Assembly: GCA_026686845.1 (NCBI GenBank)
Contig: JAIVEN010000002.1
Location: 27,750,001-27,814,000 of the forward strand
Origin: Adenanthera pavonina
Taxonomy: Eukaryota; Streptophyta; Magnoliopsida; Fabales; Fabaceae
Direction of reading: 5' to 3'
DNA: 64,000 nucleotides
The number at the start of each line of letters is the position of its first letter. Within the stretch, counting starts at the first letter, position 1. A program made the position numbers and the translations under genes. Below, piece by piece: positions 48,898-59,352 of the stretch. The notes under the pieces are model-generated. The model searched no databases and had not been told where the DNA came from. It saw only the letters and a list, made by a program, of their open reading frames with translations.

Positions 48898-48911
48898 TGG
48901 TATCAGAGCTC
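48898..48911 (+). promoter_or_regulatory. SIRE B primer-binding site (initiator tRNA-Met)
   Basis: TGGTATCAGAGCTC, two bases after the 5' LTR end. It is the same site as in copy A. Confidence 0.93.
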
Positions 48912-48950
48912 GGTTTCCCACTCAAAGGATCTTACAGTCCGGGAACAAAG

Positions 48951-50749
48951 ATGGCTGGCTTTGGAGAGAGTATACTTCCTGAAGGGAACAACACTAACAG
49001 ACCACCAGGCTTTAGTGGAGAGCATTATGGGTACTGGAAGATGAGGATGCAGATCTACCTCCAATCAATTGATCTTGACATCTGGTCAGTCATTGAGAAA
49101 GGTGATTTCAGCCCAATGGCTCTAACTGAAGATGGAAGACACAGAGAGAAGCTAGAAGCCGAATGGAATGAAGAAGACAGAATGAGAGTTCTGCTGAATT
49201 TTAAAGCAAAGCATTGCTTAGTCAGTGCCCTGAACCAGGATGAATTCTACAGAGTCTCACAATGCACCACTGCAAAAGGAATGTGGGACACTTTGTAGAT
49301 TGCGCATGAAGGAACATCTGGGGTCAGGGAGAACAGACTCAATACATGCATTGGGGAGTATGAGAGCTTCAGAATGGCTGAAGGAGAAACTGTAAAGGAG
49401 CTCCAAAAGAGATTTACTCTCGTTGTGAATCAACTGAAGAGCCTAGGAAAGGAATACACTCAGTCTGAGAAAGTAAGAAAGATACTCAGAGCTCTCCCTC
49501 TGGAATGGCAGCCCAAGGTGACAGCAATAGAAGAAGCCAGAGGAGAATCAATGGCCTCTATCACAGCTCTCTTCGGTAGCCTTGAGGAGTATGAAGGAAA
49601 AATCAAAGCTCTCAAGGAAGCTGGGCTGGACAGAAAGAAGAAAGTCCTTGCCCTCAAAGCTGCTGATGAAAAGGAAGAAGAATCTGACGAAGGAGATGAG
49701 CTGGATGAGGAAACTCTGGTTATGATGGTCAGAAAATTCGAAACATTCTACAGCAAGAAGAAGAATAAGAGATTCTTCAAGAAGGGAGCTGCTAGAGAAA
49801 GCAAGAAAGAGGCAAAAGAGCCTGTAACTTGCTATGAGTGCAGGAAGCAGGGACACATAAAGTGGGACTGCCCCCAATTCCTCAAGAAGCAAGACAAGGA
49901 AAAGAAGGTTGCTGACAAAGGGAAGAAGAAGAAAGCCTACATCTCATCTATATGGGGCAACAGCTCAGATGAGGAAGAAGAAGATGAAGATGAGATTGCC
50001 AACATTTGTCTGATGACACTTGCTTCTGAAGAAGCCACACCCTCATGCAGCAGTGATCAGGAAGAAGAGGTATATGATTCTGAACCTTCCTATTCTGAAT
50101 TACTGGATGCATTTCATGAGCTTCATGATGAATTTATTAAAGTTGCAAAAGAACTGAAACTAGCAAAGAAAAAGATAAATAAGCTGGAATCTCAAAGCAT
50201 AGTTTCTGAATTGCCTCTTTACCTACTACTGAATCTGTTTGCTGCACTTCATGCACTGAGCTTAAGCAAACTAATGATTACTTAGTTAAAAGCATGTCTA
50301 GGCTCACTAAAGGTAAAGATATGTTGTTTACCTTGATGGGGAGCCAAAGAATTTCACAAGGAAAAGCTGGTCTTGGCTATGATCCATGTGCTGTCAAGGA
50401 AAAGATTAGGAAGAAAAACCAAAATGCATATAGGAGACATTTTGTACATGCTGAGAGCAATAAGAAGAAAAATAATGCATCACCTCACATTGAGACATAT
50501 AATCAACCAAGGTATGCTAGACAGAAGTATTATCTGCATTGTTTTCTTCCTGCTTCTCAATCTAGCAGTCCTTTCACTACCTGTCATTTCTGCAACAAAA
50601 AGGGACACATTTCCAGTTCCTATATTTTAAAGAAAAATGGACTTGGCAGGAAAGTTGAATGGGTTCCCAAAGTTGCATCTGCATCTAGGGAAAGATCTAC
50701 TAACCGAAAAGGACCCAAGCAAATTTGGGTACCTAAAAAGAAAACATGA
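48951..50749 (+). pseudogene. SIRE B gag, disrupted
   Basis: Gag starts MAGFGESILP, 40 bp after the PBS, in good context. The Gag domain runs through YWKMRMQIYLQS and LNFKAKHCLVSAL. A TAG at 49296-49298 interrupts it; the same frame resumes and is open from 49374 to 50285. It has an acidic/basic linker, an intact first knuckle CYECRKQGHIKWDC at 49830-49871, basic KKGKKKK-type runs and an acidic EEEEDEDE tract. A frame shift between about 50190 and 50225 leads to the last part, with CTELKQTND near 50253 and the second knuckle CHFCNKKGHISSSY at 50582-50623, whose last cysteine is tyrosine. It ends WVPKKKT at 50749. Confidence 0.9.
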
Positions 50750-53700
50750 ATATTGTCTTGCAGGTGTGTCTTAAAGCTAAGAAGAGCAACAAATGGTATA
50801 TGGACAGTGCCTGCTCAAGCCACATGACTGGTGATAGGGAGAAGTTCATCACCCTTAGAGACAAGAAAGGAGGAAAGGTGACATTTGGAGGTAATCAATA
50901 TGGCAAAATCGTTGGCATTGGCATTGTGGGGAAAAATCCAGAAACATCCATTGAAGAGGTGCTGTTTGTAATTGGCCTCAACCATAATTTGTTGAGCATG
51001 AGTCAGACCTGTGACAGAGGAAATTGGGTGCTGTTTGACTCAAAGTTTTGCCTGGTCATCAGAAAAAGTGATCACAAATTAATCCTGAAAGCTCAAAGGG
51101 ATGGTAACTGCTATACTATTGATCTTGATGAACTTCCTCCTTTAGATTCTGTGTGCTTAATTAGTCAAAATAATGACAGTTGGATATGTCATAGGAAATT
51201 AGCTCATGTTAACATGAATCAATTGTCTAAACTGGTTAAAAATGAGCTAGTTACTAGTTTGCCAAAAATATCTTTTGAAAAAGATAAAGAATGTGATGCA
51301 TGCTTAAAAGGAAAACAAATTAAATCATCCTTCAAATCTAAAAACATAGTTACCACAACTAGACCACTTGAGTTGCTGCATATGGACTTAATTGGACCTT
51401 CTAGGGTAAAGAGTCTAGGTGGTAATCTGTATGTACTTGTAATTGTGGATGATTATTCTAGATTTACTTGGACATTGTTTCTCTCTTCTAAGAGTGATAC
51501 CTTTGATGCATTTGTAACCTTAACCAAGAAAGTGCAAAATGAGAAAGGTATTTCTATTGTTTCTATCAGGTCAGACCATGAAGGAGAATTTGAAAATGCA
51601 TACTTCCTAGAGTACTGCAGTGAGCATGGAATTGACCACAACTTCTCAGCTCCTAGGACTCCTCAATAAAATGGAGTAGTGGAAAGGAAGAACAGAATTA
51701 TTGGAGAGATGGCCAGAGCTATGCTGAATGAGAAGAAACTCTCTCAAGTGTTTTGGGCTGATGCAGTGAATACAACAAGCTACATCATCAACAGAGCCTA
51801 CATCAGACCCATCCTTGGAAAGACTCCATACGAGCTGTATAAGGGGAGAAAGCCAAATCTGTCCCATCTCCATGTGTTCGGATGCAAATGCTTCATTCAC
51901 AACAATGGAAAAGAAAATCTGGGTAAGTTTGATGCCAAATCTGATGAAGGTATATTTCTGGGCTATTCTAGTAGGAGTAAGGCATATAGAGTTTATAACA
52001 AAAGATCAAATGTGGTAGAAGAGTCTGTGCATGTTGTTTTCATTGAAAATGAAACTGTTTCAAAACATATTACCAATGAGGATGATCTTGCTTTCAACTT
52101 TGAAAAACTTGGTATTTTCGATAAAAGTAAAACTGAACCTCCAAAGATATCTGAATCTGTCAACACAGAGGAAGATATCCAGGATCAAGAGTTTGATGAA
52201 AATAATGAAGAAACATCTCAAGAACTCCCTAGAGCTTGGAGATATCAAAGGAATCACCCTGTTGATCAAGTGATAGGGGATGTTCAAGAGAAAGTCAAAA
52301 CCAGAAAACAGTTAAGGGATCAAATGTTGAATTGTGCTTTCATTTCTCAAATTGAACCCAAATGTGCTGAAGAAGCCTTAACTGATGATTACTGGATTTT
52401 GGCTCTGCAAGATGAACTAAATCAATTTGAAAGAAATCAAGTTTGGGATTTGGTGCCTAGGCCCAAGAATCATCCTGTTATTGGTATCAAATGGGTTTTC
52501 AGAAATAAACTTGATGAATCTGGAACAATAATTAGAAATAAAGTTAGACTGGTTGCTAAAGGGTATAATCAGGAAGAAGGTATTGATTTTGAGGAAACCT
52601 TTGCACCAGTAGCTAGACTAGAGGCTATAAGAATACTGCTGGTATATGCATGCATGAAAAACATTTTACTATATCAAATGGATGTAAAGAGTGCTTTTCT
52701 GAATGGATATATCATGGAAGAGGTTTATGTAGATCAACCTCCAGGTTTTAAGGATTCTACAAAACCAAACCATGTTTATAAACTGAAGAAAGCTCTTTAT
52801 GGTTTAAAACAAGCCCCTAGAGCATGGTATGAAAGACTAAGTATTTTTCTGACTGAAAAGGGGTTTAACAGAGGCAAAATTGACACAACCTTATTTACTA
52901 AGAAAGAAAATAAAGATTTACTAATTGTTCAAATTTATGTTGATGATATTATTTTCGGTGCTACTAATGAGGCTCTTTGCAAGAAATTTTCTAAGTTAAT
53001 GCAGGGAGAATTCGAGATGTCTATGATGGGTGAACTCAACTTCTTCCTTGGACTGCAAATCAGACAGCAAGATGATGGTATCTTTCTCAGTCAATCCAAG
53101 TATCTAAAGGAGCTGCTAAAGAAATTTGGAATGGAGAATGCCAAGCCAATGGGAACACCTCTGGCTACAGCAACCAAACTGGACATGGATGAGAATGGGA
53201 AGATCTTTGATATTACTCAGTACAGAAGAATGATTGGATCCCTGCTGTACTTAACTGCAAGCAGACCTGACATTATGTTCAGTGTCTGTATGTGTGCAAG
53301 GTTCCAATCATGCCCCAAAGAAACCCATTCAACAGCTGTGAAAAGAATCTTCAGATATCTTATTGGAACTTCACAGATGGGTCTTTGGTATCCAAAGGGC
53401 AATGGAGGAGATCTCAAAGGATACACTGATGCTGATTTTGCAGGATCCAAAACTGACAGGAAAAGCACAAGTGGACCTTGTCAGTTTCTTGGAGGATCCC
53501 TGGTTTCCTGGTTCAGCAAAAAGCAAAACAGTGTGGCTCTATCCACTGCAGAAGCTTAGTATGTTGCAGCTGGAAGCTGTTGTGCCAAGTCATCTGGATG
53601 AAGCAGCAGCTTGAGGATCTTGAGGTTAAAATGAAAGAGATACCAATCATGTGTGATAATCAAAGTGCCATAAATATCACTAAACATCCTGTCATGCACT

Positions 53701-53885
53701 CAAGGAAGAAACATATTGAAGTTAGGCACCACTTCATAAGGGATCACGTTCTAAAAGGAGAAGTTAAACTGGAATACATCCCAACAGAGGATCAAGTTGC
53801 TGATATACTCAAAAAACCTCTATCAGAAGACAGGCATTGCAAAATAAGGAGAGAATTGGGAATGGTAAATCCCAACGAACTGTAA
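50746..53885 (+). pseudogene. SIRE B pol (PR-IN-RT-RH), disrupted
   Basis: Pol polyprotein of about 1045 codons. The protease motif DSACSSHMTG is near residue 20. The integrase zinc region (HRKLAH...CDACLKGK) and catalytic D (LLHMDLIGP), D (RSDHEGEFEN) and E (NGVVERKNR) follow, but a TAA at 51667-51669 falls three codons after RTPQ's proline, just before the catalytic E. RT is open from 51679 with WVFRNKLDESG, FEETFAPVARLEA, QMDVKSAFLNG and YVDD at 52936-52947. RNase H has YTDADFAGSK, DRKSTSG and CDNQSAINI. It is broken by a TAG at 53557-53559 and a one-base deletion near 53585. It ends NPNEL. It overlaps the end of gag by four bases (ATGA) in the -1 frame. Confidence 0.92.
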
Positions 53886-54879
53886 GTTATTCCTGTGTAA
53901 TTGTGTCTTCAGAATTTTCAATATTAAAATTAATTCTAACTTTAGCATCGGAGAATGTTTAATTTAAGTTGCAGGTGCTCCTCACTAGTTTCAATGGCAA
54001 TAAACTTGAAGATTGGAGCACACCAGAATGGAACAACCAGAAAGTGAAGTAAATAACGAAAATCCTAAGTTCTGGATCCATTCTGTAAGTCGTTTAATGA
54101 TGATGTTTGTATTTTAAATGTTGTTAGATGTATTTTGCTTCATAAACTGTGTTTTTTTTTTCTGGTCAACGTGGTCAACATTCGAATTTTAAGTGACCAA
54201 TAGACGAACTTTGACCTGTTACACTTTGGAACAGTTCTCACTGATGCCTCGAAATTCGTCTGTTGAATAATGGAAGTTCGAATTTTCAAGAACAAAAATT
54301 TCAAAGTTATGTTTGTCCATCATTGTTATACGAATTATCACTTCTTAACATACGACTGTTGGACAACTTTTACAAAAATTGAAAAATTTGAATTTTCAGT
54401 TCAAAATTCGTCTGTTGAATCATGTTCTTCTTGTTAAATGCTTGAAAGATGAAGTTTTGCATGCTTAATTCATCTATTAATTGAATTTTTGATTGTTGAT
54501 ACTGTTTTCTCTTCAACATTCGAACTTCGTTGAAACAAAATTCGTCTGTTGTGCTTGTACTAATCCAAGCCTCTGTCAGACAAACTTTCAGGATGAAAAT
54601 TCATCTATCAGTAAGCTTTGCTGAACGGTTTAACTTGTAACTGCCCGAAGTTCGAATTTTGACCCCTCAAAATTTGTCTGTCAGACGGTTACATACGTTA
54701 AATCTGACGGTTTTCCAAAGAACAGACGCAACCCTATTTGTAACTCCTCCAAGTCTGTTATGATTCTCTATTCAATCCTCTTAACTCCTGTCCAAAAACC
54801 GTCATTCTTCACCGTTTAAACTTCCATTCGCATCCCATAAACCTATTCTTAGCCACATTCTACATCATTCAACTGGGAA
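53886..54879 (+). other. pol to env-like spacer with motif array
   Basis: 994 bp without an ORF. From 54175 to 54710 it holds many CAGACGAACTTT / AAATTCGTCTG and TTCGAATTT words, the same vocabulary as the LTR U3 array. The corresponding spacer in copy A is 24401-25397. It could contain the start or a splice acceptor for an env-like mRNA, but no signal stands out. Confidence 0.75.
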
Positions 54880-57096
54880 ATGGCGAGAGTGAAGAATCCT
54901 GAAACAGGACAAGCTGGAACTCGGCCAAAAAGAATGGTCAAATCTCAATATGCTACAAAGGAAGGAGAGAAATCCAAGAGAAAGGCCGAACCCAGTAAAG
55001 CTGCCCCTTCCAAACGCCAGAAATCATCATCCAAGGCAGATTCGCAGAAAGCTGGACCCTCCTCACCAAAAACTGCGGTTCCTTCGGCTGATACTGCTGC
55101 TGTGGCTTCCTCCTCCTCTACACAATCTGGAGAATATGAGCTTACTACACTGCCACTTTGGAGCACTCCTGATATTCAAGAAGAGTATTCTACCAAGTTT
55201 TCCAGCAAAAAGGTAATCAAGCCTCACTGTGTAAATGTGGAAGAATTTTTGATATCCAACAACTTTGATGCTGCAATATGGCTGATAAGATATAAAAATC
55301 TGTTGGAAATTGCTGAAAAGTATGATGATGAGGTAGTGAAGACTTGGTATGCCTCTCTTTAATATAACAGCAAGAAGATGAAATGGGAGGTCACCTTGAG
55401 ATCAAGGACCATTTGGCTTGCTGATGAAACCTTCAATGAGGTGTTAGAAATCCCAGGACAAGATGGGATGAAAGTTGACATCACAGCCTCTGGATATATG
55501 GATGAGGCAAGCACAACTGATGAAGAAGGTGGACCCTTCCTGAACTACAAGGAGAGCACCATCTTGGACACCTTATTCAGGAGAAGGGAGAAAAGGCCAA
55601 CGATAAATTTGTTGAAGCCCACAGACCTAAGTGTACAAGTAAGGATCCTGCACTACATAGTGTCCAGGATCATATTCAACAAGGGTGGCAGCTTCAATTT
55701 GATAACAAGGGCAGAGGCTCATGTGATGACTGCTATCATACGTGGGAAGCAGATTAATATGGGTCATATCATCCTCCAGCGAATGATAAAGGCAAGAGAT
55801 CAGAGGAAGGATTCCACACTCCCCTATGCAGCAATTATTTCAAGAATCCTGCAGCATGCTAAGATTTAACACATTGAAAAGGGGAAAGGGAAACTCACTG
55901 AGGCATTCAAAGAGGAGGAACTGCAAAGGATGGGCATTGAAAGAGATGAAGGACGATGGGTTGGAAAGGGAGCAGGGAAATCTGAAGACTTGTTCTTTGT
56001 TGCTGATGCATCCCTCCAACAAGAAGGCACTTCTGAGGCCCCTGGCAGATCTGTACCTCAGCCTTCTCAGCCTATTCCATCTCCCTCCAGGCCTACTCAT
56101 CCTCCTTCCACTCCCTCCTCACGAGCCAAGCCAACAAAGATCACTGAGTTGTTTGACAGTCTGTCAACACTCATTCTCAGCATTAGGGATAAGCAAAATG
56201 CCAAATTTGCTCATCTACAAGATCAGATCCATCAGTTGGCTGTGAATATGAAGGTGGTGGCTGATGCTTATGAAGAGATAAGAAATGCAATTCCTACCAC
56301 TTCAGCTCCACCTCAGCCTGGTATCCCTGAGCCTACTCTGTCTCCATCTCCTGTGCCTCCAAGTCCGTTTGAAATGACTTCTCCTATTCCTGGTGTTGAG
56401 ACTCAAGAAACTGAACCGGCTGGCACTCCAAGGGCCTCTAGCAATGAGGCAAGTCCTGGTCCTCCCCTGGACTATGGCATGGAGGAAGAGGGTCTGCAGG
56501 AATCAAGCCCTCTTGAGCATAGTAAAGCAGTTGCTCAGGACTCTATCCTTTCCACCTAAGAGTCTGAGCAAGTTGAGCAGCTAGTAGCATCCATATCTGC
56601 TTCACCATTTCTGTAAGCTGCACTCAATGAGGAAAGGAGCATTGTGCCTGTCATTGATTTTGAAGCTATTGCTCACAATGCTCTTCTGCAAGCTCAAAGG
56701 AGAAGGCTTGAAGAAATGTTTCCTCCTGCTGAACCAGCCTCTCGGTCCCTTGCTGCCTATGGGCTTTCAGAGGAACAGAGAGCTCAACTAGCTCTTTCCA
56801 GATAGGAGATGCAAGAGCTGCTTGAAGTCTCTGATGATGATGGTGATGAAGAATCTAGCCCTGAGCCTGTTGAGCCTCCTGCACCTGTTCAGCCAGAGAT
56901 TCCTTTTGCTCCTGTCCCTCTTCGTGCTGTTCCTCTCACTCAGATTCCTCCTCTAATGGACTTTGTTGGGCTTTCTGATGATGCCAAAAAGGGGGAGAAG
57001 ACGAAGCAAACTGGGACCAAGCAAGCTGAAAAATCTGCTGAGTCATCCGGGAAAGGAAAGACATACAGCAAGAAGACTAAGCCAAAGAAGAAGTGA
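54880..57096 (+). pseudogene. SIRE B env-like ORF with five in-frame stops
   Basis: A single frame of 738 codons from MARVKNPETGQAG to KKTKPKKK. Stops lie at 55360, 55867, 56557, 56614 and 56803, with no frame shift. The N-terminus is basic and Ser/Ala-rich (about residues 1-85). Residues about 110-330 form a folded-looking region (EEFLISNNFDAAIW, EVTLRSRTIWL, GGPFLNYKEST, LLKPTDLSVQVRILHYIVS, GHIILQRMIKARDQRKDS) like the 'putative plant transposon protein' domain. A Pro/Ser tract and a probable coiled coil at about residues 420-470 (QNAKFAHLQDQIHQL...) follow, then an acidic, Pro-rich tail and a Lys-rich end. No signal peptide or membrane span is visible. The 'env-like' name is positional only. 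Confidence 0.85.
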
Positions 57097-57377
57097 TGGT
57101 TTTAGATCTTAGGCTGAATCTTCCTGTTGTATCTTGTTTTAGTTGTTTGATTGCATTTGCTTGTTTGATGTTTCGAGAACTGATCTTAAATTGAAATATG
57201 TATTGCAACAATTTGATTAAATGAATTATGTTCTTGGTTGCAATGTTTTGGGCTTTGAATCTCTTCACTTAATCTGTTGGAAATGATATCTTATGAACTG
57301 TAATACATATGTTGAGGGGGAGCCTGTGAAAGCAAACCCAAGTACTAATCCAGTTTGTGAGTTGTTTTGTCATCATG

Positions 57378-57391
57378 AAAAAGGGGGAGAA
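57378..57391 (+). promoter_or_regulatory. polypurine tract of SIRE B
   Basis: AAAAAGGGGGAGAA directly precedes the 3' LTR start TGTTGAATC at 57392. It is identical in copy A. Confidence 0.93.
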
Positions 57392-59117
57392 TGTTGAATC
57401 AAGAGTTTTGATGATTCTAAACCAACATCCAAGAGCTTGGATTGAAGATATCAAAGGAGATCAAAGTGCTTCAAGTGAAAATTTTCTGAGTATTTGCTGT
57501 TAGATCTTTTGTAGGATCTTTAGTTCTAGTTGTGATTGAGTAAAAGATTTTGATTTGAGAAAAAGATGTTTTCAAACCTTGATTTAACATTAAATCTTTA
57601 CTTATTTGAAAAACACCCACAAACAGACGAAGTTTGAAAGTTTAAACTGAACTGTCAAGTTGGAAATTTGAACTTTGCCTTAGGAAATTCGAATTTCAAG
57701 CTAAAACTAAATAAGTCTGAAGAGATGGCTCTCTGTCAGATGAATTTTGGTTGTTCAAAATTCAAATTTTCATACAAATCTGAAAGAAGCCTTTTTGGTA
57801 ACAGACGAACTTCACACTTTCAAAATTCGAATTTCAAGTAAAATGAAGTTTGTGAAAACCAAAGAAATTCTTCTGAAACTATGATAAAGTGCATCTGAAA
57901 TCAAAAAGAAATTGAGTTTGATATATGCTCTCTGACAGACGAATTTTGGCCTTCCAACATTCGAATTTTCATCTAAATCTGAAAGAAGCTTCTTTGAAAC
58001 AGACGAACTTTGAATCTTCAAAATTTGAATTTCAGACAAAACAAAACTTGAGAAAATAGAAGAAATTCATCTGAAACTATATTAAAGTTCATCTGAGATC
58101 AAGAATGATTTAAGTTTCAAAACTGGTCTCTGACAGACGAATTTCACTCTGTCAAAATTTGAATTTCGAAGAAAGTGATCTACTGTGCCTCTTTGAACGT
58201 TCAATGGACAGACAAATTTTAGGCATCCAAAATTCGAATTTCGAGGATACTGTAGAAAATTAAAAACACTGTTCATAATTTACAGAAGAACTTTCTTGTT
58301 GAAAATTCGTATGTCACATTGTGAAAATATTTTATAAGTTTCAAAATTCGAATTTCACTCTATGGACAGACAAACTTTGTGTTTTAATGTTGGAAGCTTT
58401 AACCTTCGGTTCCTTCAAAATTTGTCTGTTGACCAACCAAAATTCGAATTTCAGTATGTCAGAAACATTAAATACGGTTGGTGAACGGATAGTTTTTCAG
58501 AGTAACCGTTGGATAACTTCCCCAACGGATAGATTTAGTCTTTAACGGATAGTTGAGACCTAAAACTATAAATATAACATCATTTGAAGTTATAGGTAAC
58601 GAATCAAACTTGTATATACCGAATTTCTGCTGAATCTTCTTCTCAAAAGCTTTTACCCTCTCAACTTCAATATCTATACTTTAACTTTCATATCTACTCT
58701 TTTCGAGAGAGTTATTTCACTGTAATCAATCTATTCTTCATCTGGAAGATAGATTTACTTGTGAGGGGTATTCACAAGGGGATTGGGAAGCACATAGTGA
58801 AAGTGCCTGGAGAGTTTGAGAGAGCTCAGAAACAGAGCATACCCATGTACTGTGGCATTAGCAAGAAGCCCGTTGAAATTCTTGCTGTATAGTGGAAAAA
58901 TCTCAAGAGCTGTCTTGGGGACTGGACGTAGGTCAAGTGGATAGACCGAACCAGGATAAATCACTGAGTCCTCCTCTCCTTATCCTTACTTATCAGCTTA
59001 CTCTGTTTTTACTCATTGCTTTCATTATACTGTGATATCTTCACCCACTTCACTTTGTGCAGAAAAATTTCAATCTTCCCAATTCACCCCCCTCTTGGGA
59101 AGTCAGCCTTGCTAACA
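57392..59117 (+). repeat. SIRE B 3' LTR
   Basis: 1726 bp, collinear with 47169-48895 with scattered single-base changes, which points to a fairly recent insertion. It carries the same hairpin motif array, AACGG cluster and TATA box (58567-58574). It ends GCTAACA at 59117. Confidence 0.95.
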
Positions 59118-59122
59118 ATTTG

Positions 59123-59352
59123 GAGTTGAGTACGAATTATAGTGATTTTTCAAATTTTTGGTTCAGAATAGGGCAAGATTAGGAAAACTAGAAATTGAAA
59201 GTTAAGTACTGAAAATTTCAAAATATAATATAAAATTCTACAGAGCTCCAAAAATTCATTGTTTATATGTATAGAAATTTCTATGTTTTAAGTTTTATAT
59301 GCTACTGATTTGGAAATAATTGGAGCTATATAATAAAAGATATGGAGATTTT
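59123..59352 (+). repeat. LTR1 copy, plus strand, part after SIRE B
   Basis: Resumes the LTR1 broken at 47168. The sequence GGAGTTGAGTACGAATTA and the following 200 bp match the inverse of 36980-36770. It is interrupted at 59353 by another LTR1. Confidence 0.75.

Larger units (their letters stand above)
47169..59117 (+). mobile_element. SIRE/Maximus-type copia element, copy B
   Basis: A complete element of 11,949 bp with perfect target duplications ATTTG (47164-47168, 59118-59122), two LTRs of 1727 and 1726 bp, PBS, PPT, and gag, pol and env-like ORFs in order. It is the best preserved element in the window: one stop and one shift in gag, one stop in integrase, one stop and one shift in RNase H, and five stops but no shift in the env-like ORF. 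It is inserted into a plus-strand LTR1 and is homologous to copy A, in the opposite orientation. Confidence 0.95.
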
